Origin: Flavobacteriales bacterium
GTDB lineage: Bacteria > Bacteroidota > Bacteroidia > Flavobacteriales > TMED113
DNA: 53,883 nt
Reading direction: 5' to 3'
Assembly: GCA_002701365.1 (NCBI GenBank)
Contig: NZUK01000017.1
Coordinates: forward strand, 1 to 53,883
The translations under genes were made by a program, and so were the position numbers. The first letter of the stretch is position 1, and each line of letters starts with the position of its first letter. This document shows positions 33,794 to 42,643 of this stretch, one piece after another. The notes beneath the pieces are model-generated. The model ran no database searches, was not told where the DNA came from, and was given only the letters and a program-made list of their open reading frames with translations.

Positions 33794-34606
33794 TTGGATG
33801 AATTAATTTCATTTTTTTGTAAAAAAAAGCTGCTTTTTTATGCTTTTTTATGCTTTTTTATGCTTTTTGGAGCAAAATCTTTTGTTTTTGGGGATTATTT
33901 AAATAAAGTGGACAGTAAAATTACACTAAACGAATCTTATAGATCTGGTGAGAAATTAAAATATAAAATATCTTATGGCAAACAAAATAAAAAAAGCGGG
34001 GGACTAATCGCAGGCAACGCAACATTAACCGTACATGAAGTTGAACTCAATGACAATCAGCTCTTTCAACTCAATGCCTTTGGAAAAACCACGAGATTTT
34101 TTAGTATCTTTCTTAAGGTTAATCACCGCTACCAATCTTTTATAAAAAATTCAACCATGCAAACTGTTAAATCTAGCATGAATATACAAGAGGGCAACTT
34201 TAAAAACTCTGTTGAAACTGTTGTAAATGAGCACAAGTCAATACTATCATCATCAAGCAATGACATTCTTGGCTCTTTATATCGATTGCGGTCCACGCCC
34301 AATTATAAAATTCTGAATTTAGATACCATTTTTTTTTCATACTATTATAATAAAGATATTTATGAATCTTATGTTGTAAACTATGGTGAGGAACTTATTG
34401 AGACAAAGTTTGGCAAATTAAGAACCATTAAACTTTTAACAAAACTTGAAAAAGGACGCTTATTTAAGGAAAACACGGAAGCTATTGTTTGGGTTACAAA
34501 TAATGCCCTCCATATTCCAGTTAAATTAGAAATACCAATTCTTGTTGGATCTATTTATGTCAACCTAGTGTCTTATAGCGGCACGTTATATAATTTAAAT
34601 GAATAA
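33794..34606 (+). CDS. DUF3108 exported protein with a repeat-containing signal peptide
   Basis: The 270-residue protein begins with a signal peptide (SFFCKKKLLFYAFLCFFMLFG), then a beta-rich DUF3108 domain: YRSGEKLKYKISYG, HRYQSFIKN, RTIKLLTKLEKGR, and a closing IPVKLEIPILVGSIYV. DUF3108 proteins are periplasmic and of unknown role. The only start that keeps the full signal peptide is a TTG at 33794, directly after a stop codon; an in-frame ATG at 33860 would lose it. The hydrophobic core is encoded by 10-base repeats (33831-33868). It is followed by the dioxygenase and M23 genes, a common flavobacterial trio. Confidence 0.8.
   Translation: MDELISFFCKKKLLFYAFLCFFMLFGAKSFVFGDYLNKVDSKITLNESYRSGEKLKYKISYGKQNKKSGGLIAGNATLTVHEVELNDNQLFQLNAFGKTTRFFSIFLKVNHRYQSFIKNSTMQTVKSSMNIQEGNFKNSVETVVNEHKSILSSSSNDILGSLYRLRSTPNYKILNLDTIFFSYYYNKDIYESYVVNYGEELIETKFGKLRTIKLLTKLEKGRLFKENTEAIVWVTNNALHIPVKLEIPILVGSIYVNLVSYSGTLYNLNE
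33831..33868 (+). repeat. 10-bp tandem repeat inside a signal-peptide coding region
   Basis: TGCTTTTTTA occurs three times in a row (33831-33860) and a fourth time as TGCTTTTT (33861-33868). As the unit is not a multiple of three, the copies are read in three different frames (LLF, YAFL, CFF, MLF), and gain or loss of a unit would shift the frame between the TTG start and the rest of the DUF3108 protein. ATG triplets arise at each junction (33840, 33850, 33860), one per frame. Confidence 0.9.
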
Positions 34607-34679
34607 TTGATTTATGTGCTGCTTATTTCATTTAATTCTTTATATTTAATTCTCTCATTTATAATGATCTTCTGCAAAG

Positions 34680-35657
34680 ATGAAAGACGAAAAATTATTA
34701 AAAAAAATAGCTCAACTATCAGAAAAATACTCCGCCACAGGCCAAGATATTTATTCCTTCTTAGAAGGTCTTCTATATTCTGACTACATGGGCTACTGGG
34801 ATTATATTCATCTGGATACATTATTATCTTTACAAAATCCTAAAACTGACTTTCCCGATGAACAAATATTTATTATTTATCACCAAATAACAGAGTTATA
34901 CTTTAAGCTTTGCCTGTCTGAACTTGAGCAAATAAATAAAAACGGTAAAAAAATACTAGACTCCGGTGAAGACCTAGGATGGAACGAAAAACTATCTGTT
35001 GAATTATTTATTGATAAACTTCAAAGAATAAATCGCTATATAAAACATCTGATCCATTCTTTTGAAATAATGGTCAGTGGCATGGAAAAAAATCAATTTC
35101 TGAAATTTCGGATGGCCCTTTTACCCAGTAGTGGGTTTCAAAGCGTTCAATATAGAATGATCGAAATAAGATCTACTGATATTGAAAATTTAATTGCTCA
35201 TAAAAGTTCTAGAAATACACAATCTATTAATGCTAAATTTGAAAACCTCTATTGGAAACTTGGAGCACGCGACCTAAAGTCTGGCAAAAAAAGCTATACA
35301 CTATTACAATTTGAAAAGAAATACCAAGAACGTCTTCTTAAACTGGCAAACAAAGCTCAGAACATGAATCTATGGCAAAAATATATCTCCCTCAGCAAAG
35401 TCAATCAAAAAAATGAAAAATTAATTCAACTGATGCGAGAGTATGATGTAAATATTAACGTAAACTGGAAACTTGCCCACTATAAGTCAGCTGCTAAGTA
35501 TTTAAAGAAAAGTCATAAAGACATTGCTGCAACCGGCGGAACTAATTGGCAAAAATATCTACCTCCTACATTTCAAAAAATTATTTTTTATCCGAAGCTA
35601 TGGACAACAAAAGCAAAACAAGAATGGGGGAAGGAGTGGGTTAAATCTATTATATAA
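34680..35657 (+). CDS. Tryptophan 2,3-dioxygenase family protein
   Basis: A predicted haem dioxygenase that opens the indole ring of tryptophan to N-formylkynurenine. Of the residues known from Xanthomonas TDO, all can be matched: the substrate His68 in IIYHQITELYFK, Tyr158/Arg159 in SGFQSVQYRMIE, the haem-ligand His267 in WKLAHYKS and Thr285 in ATGGTNW. Length, 325 residues, is slightly above bacterial TDO. It lies between DUF3108 and an M23 lipoprotein, with its stop codon directly abutting the M23 start, so its neighbours are envelope genes and not kynurenine-pathway genes. Confidence 0.85.
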   Translation: MKDEKLLKKIAQLSEKYSATGQDIYSFLEGLLYSDYMGYWDYIHLDTLLSLQNPKTDFPDEQIFIIYHQITELYFKLCLSELEQINKNGKKILDSGEDLGWNEKLSVELFIDKLQRINRYIKHLIHSFEIMVSGMEKNQFLKFRMALLPSSGFQSVQYRMIEIRSTDIENLIAHKSSRNTQSINAKFENLYWKLGARDLKSGKKSYTLLQFEKKYQERLLKLANKAQNMNLWQKYISLSKVNQKNEKLIQLMREYDVNINVNWKLAHYKSAAKYLKKSHKDIAATGGTNWQKYLPPTFQKIIFYPKLWTTKAKQEWGKEWVKSII

Positions 35658-36956
35658 ATGAAGTACTTTATTTTTTATTTTTGGATCTTTTCTTTTATTC
35701 TTGGCTGCAATTCTAATAAAGAAAATACTTCTGAAAAGAATCAAACTGTACAAGATCTTCAAGAACCAACATACACATATAATATAAATACTGATAGCCT
35801 ATATGTTCTAAAAGAAACAGTGCGGAATGGGCAAAGTGTCGGTCAAATACTAAACAAGTACCAAGTAAGTTTTTCAGATATAGATAAAATTGCAAAATTA
35901 TCAAGAAGTATCTTTGATCTAAGAGATGTTAAGGCTGGTGGAGATTATACAATTATTTTTAGAGACTCTTCACTATTTAGCCCATTGTACTTTATATATG
36001 AAATAAACAAGGTAGATTATTTCGTTGCAGAATTACACGATTCAATAAAAGTCTACCAAGATCAAAAAGAATTAACTATAAAAGAAAAAACTGGATCTGG
36101 TGTAATTACTTCGTCTTTATGGTATGCAATGGAGGAAAGTAATCTTTCAGCCAAATTAGTTAATATATTAGCTGATGAAATATATCCTTGGACAATTGAT
36201 TTTTTCAGACTAAATAATGGCGATAAATTTAAAGTTGTTTACGATGCAAAATATGTTGATGGAGAATTTATTGGTGTAGGAAAAGTTCATGCAGCATTAT
36301 TCCAAAATAATGGGGAAGACTATTATGCTATTGCATTTAATGAAGTTGGGGGATTTGAAGACTATTTTGATGAGACTGGCAAGAATTTAAGAAAGTTTTT
36401 TTTAAAGGCTCCCGTCTCCTTTACTAGAATTTCTTCTAAATTTACTAATAAACGAAAGCATCCTGTAACAGGTAGATGGAAGGGGCATTTTGGAACAGAT
36501 TTTGCAGCTCCTATTGGCACACCTATATATAGCACTGCTGACGGGATAGTTGTAGAAGCTTCTTATACAAAATACAATGGATACTATGTGAAAATTAAAC
36601 ATAACTCCACGTACACTACTCAATACTTACACATGGACAAATCCACTAAAAAACTATGGGGCAAAAAAGGTATAAAAAGGGGCAAAAAAGTTAGACAAGG
36701 AATTGATATTATAGGCTATGTTGGGCGAACAGGACAGGCAACAGGGCCACATGTTTGTTATAGATTTTGGAAAAATGGCAAACAAGTTGATCCATTTAAA
36801 ACAGCCTTGCCTCCATCTGATCCAGTTAAAAAAGAAAAAAGAGAAGAATTTAACCAAATTAAATCTATTTGGGTAAGTAAACTAAATGCGATTAGCTATC
36901 CTGATGAATATATTGATCTTGACTCAATAGGTGAAATTACAATGATTTCATATTAA
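35658..36956 (+). CDS. M23 family metallopeptidase lipoprotein
   Basis: A 432-residue envelope peptidase that likely cuts peptidoglycan crosslinks. The lipobox ends at Cys17 (SFILGC). A LysM-like or OapA-like N-terminal region (about 50-130) precedes the LytM domain: zinc ligands His277 and Asp281 in HFGTDFAAP, then QYLHMDKS, and the final motif TGPHVCYRF with His365 and Cys367. The usual motif is HxH; the second position, normally a zinc ligand, is Cys here. The last four bases overlap ispG in convergent orientation. Confidence 0.88.
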   Translation: MKYFIFYFWIFSFILGCNSNKENTSEKNQTVQDLQEPTYTYNINTDSLYVLKETVRNGQSVGQILNKYQVSFSDIDKIAKLSRSIFDLRDVKAGGDYTIIFRDSSLFSPLYFIYEINKVDYFVAELHDSIKVYQDQKELTIKEKTGSGVITSSLWYAMEESNLSAKLVNILADEIYPWTIDFFRLNNGDKFKVVYDAKYVDGEFIGVGKVHAALFQNNGEDYYAIAFNEVGGFEDYFDETGKNLRKFFLKAPVSFTRISSKFTNKRKHPVTGRWKGHFGTDFAAPIGTPIYSTADGIVVEASYTKYNGYYVKIKHNSTYTTQYLHMDKSTKKLWGKKGIKRGKKVRQGIDIIGYVGRTGQATGPHVCYRFWKNGKQVDPFKTALPPSDPVKKEKREEFNQIKSIWVSKLNAISYPDEYIDLDSIGEITMISY

Positions 36957-38869
36957 GCTTCTAGCCAATCGCCATTATCTTTAATCAACTGTACTAATTC
37001 ATCAAGCGCATCCTCGGTGTTAATATTTCTCTTTACCATTTCCTGTTTTTTATATAAACTTACTTTATCTGGGCCTGTCCCCACATATCCGTAATCTGCA
37101 TCTGCCATTTCTCCAGGGCCATTCACAATACAGCCCATTACCCCTATTTTTAGGCCTTTTAAATGAGATGTTTTTCTGCGAATTTTGGCAGTCGTTTCTT
37201 CTAAGTCAAATAGAGTCCTACCACAAGAGGGGCATGAAATATACTCTGTTTGTGATATACGTTTTCTTGAGCCCTGTAAAATATCAAAAAGTAAATTATT
37301 AATAAATTGTGGTGGTAATTTTGAATTAAAAATCGATACTCCATCCCCTACGCCATCTAAAAGCAAGGAGCCAAAATCGATTGAAGCAGCAATTTGCACC
37401 TTGTCTTTATTTATAGAATTATAATCTTTACTTATAATAACAGGGTTAAAGATGTTTTGAGATTGTAGTATATTTATAATTTTTCTATACTCATATACAG
37501 TGTTCAACCTTTTACTATTTAACCATAACACCACAGTATTATCTGATCTAATTTTGCATAAAATATTCTCATCTAAAGTATCTACATGTATGTCTAGAAA
37601 ATTTAACTTACTCGAAAAATCTGTGTTGTTCAGATAATCTTGTATAGATAATTTTGGATATCCCTTTTTTGAAAATCTCCAAGCCTTGTAATTCGTTACA
37701 ACACCCAATGTTCCAGGAATTTCAAAATCTACAACACTATTGCCAATAAATATATAATCACAGGCTCTATCGCTAATGTGCCACTTGTCTAATTTACTTG
37801 AGTATCTATATCCGAGTGGCAATAAGTCAGTAGTTCGAATTGTAGTTTTTTTAGATATATCAGATATCACAATAGGATGATTGTTGCCACCAATATTTAA
37901 TACGGAATTTGTTTTCCTTGTATTACCACCAATATTGACTGTGTCCTTATAGTTTTTTAAGGTTGATTGTTTATTAATTTCGACATTTTTTATGTGGTCT
38001 ATAATATGTTGTGCAACTGGCATCTCTTCCTCTGGAGGTTCGGTTAAAGAAACTCGAATAGTGTCTCCTATTCCGTCCATTAATAAGGATCCAATTCCCA
38101 TGGCAGACTTTACTCGGCCATGACTTCCTTCTCCAGCCTCAGTAACACCCAAATGTATGGGATAAAACATATTTTCTTGATGCATTTTTTTAATCAAAAG
38201 CCTATACGCTTCAATCATAACAAGTGGGTTACTTGCCTTCATAGATAATATAATTTGTTTAAATTTTTCTTTTTCACAAATTCTTACAAACTCTAAGGCT
38301 GATTCCACCATTCCCAAAGGAGTATCTCCGTATTGGCTCATGATTCTGTCTGATAAGGAGCCATGATTTGTACCTATTCTCATAGCTGTTTTATATTTTT
38401 TACACGTTTTAATTAAAGGTGTAAATTTATCTTCTATTCTTTTAAGTTCATCAGCATACTGTGTTTTAGAATAATTATGTATTTGAAACTTTTTTTTGTC
38501 TGAGTAGTTCCCAGGATTAATCCTAACTTTTTCTACAATTTTAGCCGCTTCTATAGCGGCATTTGGTGTGAAATGAATGTCTGCAATTAATGGAACATCA
38601 AATCCCCTCTTGAGCAATTCGTTCTTAATATCATACAAATTTTTTGCATCCTTAATACTTGGCGCTGTTAAACGAATTAATTCACATCCTTTTTTTATCA
38701 TTTTTACAGATTGATCAACCGAAGAACGCGTATTCATTGTGTCTGTGGTAGTCATTGATTGAATTCGAATCGGGTTACTACCACCTATCCCAATATTTCC
38801 AACAACTACTTCATTTGTTCTCAGGCGTCTAAAATGTGTTGGTCGATATAAATTATTATTGTCTGTCAT
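36953..38869 (-). CDS. ispG: 4-hydroxy-3-methylbut-2-enyl-diphosphate synthase, long Bacteroidota form
   Basis: The penultimate MEP-pathway enzyme, an iron-sulfur reductase. The 638-residue protein is the long form: N-terminal TIM barrel (1-280, with IGGSNPIRIQSMTTTDT and ADIHFTPNAAIEAA), a large middle insertion (about 290-540), and the C-terminal cluster domain with CPSCGRTLFDLEE and GCIVNGPGEMADADYGYVG. It ends the ldcA-rluB-kinase-hemW-cyclase-ispG run and its ATG abuts the cyclase gene stop. Confidence 0.95.
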   Translation of the reverse strand: MTDNNNLYRPTHFRRLRTNEVVVGNIGIGGSNPIRIQSMTTTDTMNTRSSVDQSVKMIKKGCELIRLTAPSIKDAKNLYDIKNELLKRGFDVPLIADIHFTPNAAIEAAKIVEKVRINPGNYSDKKKFQIHNYSKTQYADELKRIEDKFTPLIKTCKKYKTAMRIGTNHGSLSDRIMSQYGDTPLGMVESALEFVRICEKEKFKQIILSMKASNPLVMIEAYRLLIKKMHQENMFYPIHLGVTEAGEGSHGRVKSAMGIGSLLMDGIGDTIRVSLTEPPEEEMPVAQHIIDHIKNVEINKQSTLKNYKDTVNIGGNTRKTNSVLNIGGNNHPIVISDISKKTTIRTTDLLPLGYRYSSKLDKWHISDRACDYIFIGNSVVDFEIPGTLGVVTNYKAWRFSKKGYPKLSIQDYLNNTDFSSKLNFLDIHVDTLDENILCKIRSDNTVVLWLNSKRLNTVYEYRKIINILQSQNIFNPVIISKDYNSINKDKVQIAASIDFGSLLLDGVGDGVSIFNSKLPPQFINNLLFDILQGSRKRISQTEYISCPSCGRTLFDLEETTAKIRRKTSHLKGLKIGVMGCIVNGPGEMADADYGYVGTGPDKVSLYKKQEMVKRNINTEDALDELVQLIKDNGDWLEA

Positions 38870-39619
38870 TTATTTTTTTTGAAGTTCAAAAAGTAAAGGG
38901 CGACTTGGCGAAGCGTCATTTTGAAAAGGAACGAATTGAAGGTTTAACAAATAATATCCATCTGCAACTTCATTAGGAACATATATTAATTCTGTAATTG
39001 TACTACCATTTCGTTTTTGTGCTGGCAAACCCCAAAAAGCTTTATGGGCAGACAATTTACCTTCATCTTTCTCCCTATCAACAGACGGCAAGTCTATTAA
39101 AAGATGCTTAATATTTAAGTTCGCTATGTGCTCTGCTGCACTTTTTAACAAAAACGGAGGATTAGTATTTGAATAATTCTTTGAAATCTTGTTTTCTGTA
39201 TTTGGTAAAGTTCTAATAACTAACGCATCAATATTTTCATTTTTCAGCAATTTTTGATCTATGATTGATCTTGTGATTACACAATCTTTATTATGTTTTT
39301 TGGGCATTATGCTAATTAATTTAGCAATGAAAAAAAATTGTCTTAACTCATTGTTTAATGACTCTTTATCCTTTGTAATGTGACCAAGACATTCTGTGTG
39401 TGTTGCGTGCGCATGAGGATTAAATAAAATATTGTTAAAATTGACTGCCGAACCCGCCTCTACATCACCAATCCAGCCATCTAGGCTTACTGGACTAATT
39501 GAAACATCTGGCATATTCCAGGCGCCAACCCCACCCGACTTAATTGGTATAGAAATATCTATAGGTCGCATTAAATCCGAAGTGTATTGATGATTATTAT
39601 GTGTTATACTTACTAACAT
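38870..39619 (-). CDS. Cyclase family protein (kynurenine formamidase-like fold)
   Basis: This 249-residue protein resembles the cyclase/KynB metal-hydrolase family. The N-terminus reads PIDISIPIKSGGVGAWNMP and the metal-site segment is FNPHAHATHTECLGHIT, a variant of the HxGTHxDxPxH pattern; a second conserved block is HLLIDLPSVDREKDEGKLSAHKAFWG. The substrate is unknown. Because a tryptophan dioxygenase-family gene lies 3.2 kb away, N-formylkynurenine is one possible substrate, but the genes are on opposite strands and the motif differs from true KynB. Confidence 0.7.
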   Translation of the reverse strand: MLVSITHNNHQYTSDLMRPIDISIPIKSGGVGAWNMPDVSISPVSLDGWIGDVEAGSAVNFNNILFNPHAHATHTECLGHITKDKESLNNELRQFFFIAKLISIMPKKHNKDCVITRSIIDQKLLKNENIDALVIRTLPNTENKISKNYSNTNPPFLLKSAAEHIANLNIKHLLIDLPSVDREKDEGKLSAHKAFWGLPAQKRNGSTITELIYVPNEVADGYYLLNLQFVPFQNDASPSRPLLFELQKK

Positions 39620-39627
39620 ATTGAATG

Positions 39628-40755
39628 TTAAATTAAAAATAAATTTTCTGAAATACTATCAGCAAACAACATTCCTTTTTCTGTTAACAGTATTTTATCG
39701 TTATCAAATTTTACTAACTTTTGATTCGCTAACCTTGAGAGCTCTAAATCGAAAGAATCTCGTTCAAGTGAATTCATAAGGGCATATACGTATTTTTTAC
39801 TTATTCCTCTACTTGTACGAATGCGTGTTAATATATATTCATTTAATGTGTTTTTTCTTGATAATAATTCACGTGTATAGAAGGTGTCTCCAGATTCTAC
39901 TTTATTACAATAAGATACATTATTTTTTACATTCCATTGTCGACTATATCCGTTGAAAGAATGAGCTGATGGACCAACTCCCAAATAATTAGTTTTGTTC
40001 CAGTAATTTTGATTGTGTTTGGATTCATGTCCATTTTTAGAAAAATTAGAAATTTCATAGTGTTGATATCCATTGTTAATTAATAAATGGCGTGCTATCA
40101 AAAATTGCTCTTGACCAGTCTTGGAGTTCAATGCTTTATATTTTTTATTTTTTATGTAAAAATATAATGGTGTTTGTTTTTCTACAGTCATACAGTAGGA
40201 AGAAATGTGCGGAATATCAAATTTTATAGCTGTTTGCAAGTTATTAATCCAAGATTGGTTATCTAATACTGGATAACCATAAATCAAATCTATGCTGAAA
40301 TCATGAATACTTGATTCTCTTAAACAGCGAATCGCCTTTAAACTTTGATCGTTAGTGTGTGATCGATTCATGTAGTTTAAATCTTTGTTTCTAAAAGATT
40401 GAACACCCAAGCTAACGCGGTTAAACCCCAAAGAATACCAATCCTCGACTATCTGTCTATTAATATCGTCCGGATTAGCCTCAATTGTACATTCAACAGA
40501 TTGTGATAGTTTGAAATTACTCCGAATTGTTTGTAAAACAGAACCTATCGACTCTAAATCAATTAAAGAAGGTGTGCCTCCTCCAAAATATATGGTCTGA
40601 ATTAAATCTTCCTGTAAATAATTTTTTTGAATTACTAATTCTTGGTTAATAGCATTAACAACTCTTTTTTTTGTCTTTAAAGAAGTTGAAAAATGAAAAT
40701 CACAATAATGACATGATTGTAAACAAAAAGGAATATGAACATATATTCCTGCCAT
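39628..40755 (-). CDS. hemW: Radical-SAM haem chaperone HemW
   Basis: The 375-residue protein starts MAGIYVHIPFCLQSCHYCDF with the CxxxCxxC cluster (and the extra HemW Cys in the usual CxxxCxYC-D-F). Other landmarks: TIYFGGGTPSLI, ECTIEANPDD, FNRVSLGVQSF, IDLIYGYP, and the C-terminal winged-helix part. HemW delivers haem to membrane cytochromes and is often mistaken for coproporphyrinogen oxidase HemN, whose extra N-terminal part is absent here. It lies 8 bases upstream of the cyclase gene. Confidence 0.92.
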   Translation of the reverse strand: MAGIYVHIPFCLQSCHYCDFHFSTSLKTKKRVVNAINQELVIQKNYLQEDLIQTIYFGGGTPSLIDLESIGSVLQTIRSNFKLSQSVECTIEANPDDINRQIVEDWYSLGFNRVSLGVQSFRNKDLNYMNRSHTNDQSLKAIRCLRESSIHDFSIDLIYGYPVLDNQSWINNLQTAIKFDIPHISSYCMTVEKQTPLYFYIKNKKYKALNSKTGQEQFLIARHLLINNGYQHYEISNFSKNGHESKHNQNYWNKTNYLGVGPSAHSFNGYSRQWNVKNNVSYCNKVESGDTFYTRELLSRKNTLNEYILTRIRTSRGISKKYVYALMNSLERDSFDLELSRLANQKLVKFDNDKILLTEKGMLFADSISENLFLI

Positions 40756-40757
40756 TT

Positions 40758-41894
40758 TTATTTGTTTAATGAAATCCTAATTACTGTTTCCTTATCTGGA
40801 ATGGAGCTTAAAACTTTTACTTTCCCCTTGTGATAATCTTGAATAATTCTTTTAACTAAAGACAGTCCCAATCCCCACCCTCTTTTTTTAGAAGTGTATC
40901 CCGGCTCAAATATTTCTCTAAACATTGTTTTTTTTATACCCTTTCCATTGTCAATGACATCAATTATAACCTCATGTTCTAATTCTTGAAGGCGAACTAA
41001 TATACTTCCTTCTTGCGCAATTGCATCTATAGAGTTTTTAAGCATATTTTCTATTACCCACTCAAATAGCTCAATATTAATATCGGCCTTCAGGCTTTTC
41101 TTACTTGTCTTCAAATTAATTGAAACCTCTGAGGATGCTCTTTTTTTAATATAATTAATTGAATCGTCTAAAACACGAACTAAATTAACTTTCTCTAACT
41201 TAGGCAAAGAACCTATTTTTGAGAATCTTGATGCAATAACGGTTAACCTACTAATATCCTTTTCCATTTCTTTTACAACAGACAAGGCCCCTTTTTTATT
41301 TTTTAAATGCTCCAGCCACCCAACCAGTGAGGAAAGCGGTGTTCCTATCTGATGTGCCGTCTCTTTTGCCATACCTGTCCAAACCTTATTTTGTTGTGCA
41401 ATTCTAGCATTACTGAATGCAAAATATGCAATCAACATAAAGGCACCAATAATTAAAAAGATAATAAGCGGAAAATACTTTAATCGTTGTAGTAATTTAG
41501 AATCTTTGTAATAAATGTATTCCGTGCTACCATTTATTAACTCAATTTCAATCGGAGGATATTTTCTTTTCATCAACTCTAATTCACTTTCTAAAGATCC
41601 TTTATTATTTTGTTTAACATTTCTATGAGCTATAATCTCTCCAAATTCATTAATCTGAATAGCTGGCACAGTAGTATTATTATTAACAACCTCAAAAACA
41701 AACCCAACATCATAGTCCAAATTATTTATATCTGATAATTCTTTCGTTGCCTTTGCCCATAAAGCTACTTTCTTTTTTTCTTCAATTTTAAATTGATTAG
41801 CAAGGGTATTAGTATACCACAAGGTTGAGGATACAATGATAAAAGCAAATAAAAGCAATAATTTAGACACAAGATTGTTAGAGTAGAATTCCAT
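40758..41894 (-). CDS. Membrane sensor histidine kinase, orphan
   Basis: The 378-residue protein has two membrane segments (about 11-30 and 140-160) around a small periplasmic sensor domain of about 110 residues, then dimerisation and ATPase domains. The phospho-acceptor His is in MAKETAHQIGTPLSSL; the N box is ENMLKNSIDA, G1 DNGKGI, F FEPGYTSK and G2 GWGLGLSLVKRI. No response regulator is next to it: neighbours are hemW and a pseudouridine synthase. Input and target are unknown; this kinase class is common in core Flavobacteriia operons. Confidence 0.9.
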   Translation of the reverse strand: MEFYSNNLVSKLLLLFAFIIVSSTLWYTNTLANQFKIEEKKKVALWAKATKELSDINNLDYDVGFVFEVVNNNTTVPAIQINEFGEIIAHRNVKQNNKGSLESELELMKRKYPPIEIELINGSTEYIYYKDSKLLQRLKYFPLIIFLIIGAFMLIAYFAFSNARIAQQNKVWTGMAKETAHQIGTPLSSLVGWLEHLKNKKGALSVVKEMEKDISRLTVIASRFSKIGSLPKLEKVNLVRVLDDSINYIKKRASSEVSINLKTSKKSLKADINIELFEWVIENMLKNSIDAIAQEGSILVRLQELEHEVIIDVIDNGKGIKKTMFREIFEPGYTSKKRGWGLGLSLVKRIIQDYHKGKVKVLSSIPDKETVIRISLNK

Positions 41895-41920
41895 AACACA
41901 AAATTAATAAAACAAGATTA

Positions 41921-42643
41921 CTATAATGTTTTAAAAAAGTTTAATTCTTTTGAAGTTAACATTCGCCACTTACCTAATGGTAATTTTTTTTTTGTTAAAA
42001 TTGAATACATACATCTATCTAACTTTTGAACTTCATATCCGAGAAAGCTAAAAATTCTTCTAACAATTCTGTTTTTACCTACATGTATTTCTATTTGCAA
42101 ATTGCGCTTACTATCATTCAGGTAATTAAGTTTGTCTGCCCGAATAAATCCGTCGTCTAAATGTAGACCTTGTATGAGTTTTAAAAAATGTGGTTTACTT
42201 AAATTTTTATTCAAAAAAACGTTATATGTTTTTTTGACTTTATACTTAGGGTGCATTAATTTCTTTGCTAGAATTCCATCATTTGTAAATAATAATAACC
42301 CCGTTGTTTCTTTGTCTAGTCTTCCAACTGGAAATAGCCGTTCTTGGCATGCATTGTTAATTAGCTCCATAACAGTTGATCTATTCTTCTCATCTGACAT
42401 GGTAGTAATATATCCTTTTGGCTTATTTAATAACAAGTACTGGTTTGTTTCAGTATATATTGTTTGGCCATCAACCTCAACACAATCCGTTAATCGAACC
42501 TTGTGGCCTAGCGCTACTATGACTTTTTTATTAACTCTAACAAGCCCCTGTTGAATTAAACTATCCGCCTTTCTTCTTGAACATATTCCGCACATTGCAA
42601 TAAATCTATTCAATCTAACTTCTTCAATAATCTGTTTATCCAT
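41921..42643 (-). CDS. rRNA pseudouridine synthase, RsuA/RluB/E/F family
   Basis: The 240-residue protein has an N-terminal S4 RNA-binding domain (about 8-65; RLNRFIAMCGICSRRKADSL) and the catalytic domain with the Asp motif PVGRLDKETTGLLLFTNDG. C-terminal NRIVRRIFSFLGYEV is also typical. Closest in layout to RluB (23S U2605), but the target base cannot be decided from sequence alone. It overlaps the LD-carboxypeptidase gene by 8 bases. Confidence 0.9.
   Translation of the reverse strand: MDKQIIEEVRLNRFIAMCGICSRRKADSLIQQGLVRVNKKVIVALGHKVRLTDCVEVDGQTIYTETNQYLLLNKPKGYITTMSDEKNRSTVMELINNACQERLFPVGRLDKETTGLLLFTNDGILAKKLMHPKYKVKKTYNVFLNKNLSKPHFLKLIQGLHLDDGFIRADKLNYLNDSKRNLQIEIHVGKNRIVRRIFSFLGYEVQKLDRCMYSILTKKKLPLGKWRMLTSKELNFFKTL

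Noticed and set aside
42132-42554. Plus-strand 140-codon frame inside the pseudouridine synthase gene
   Set aside because: Fully antisense to a conserved enzyme, with composition expected of a reversed frame.
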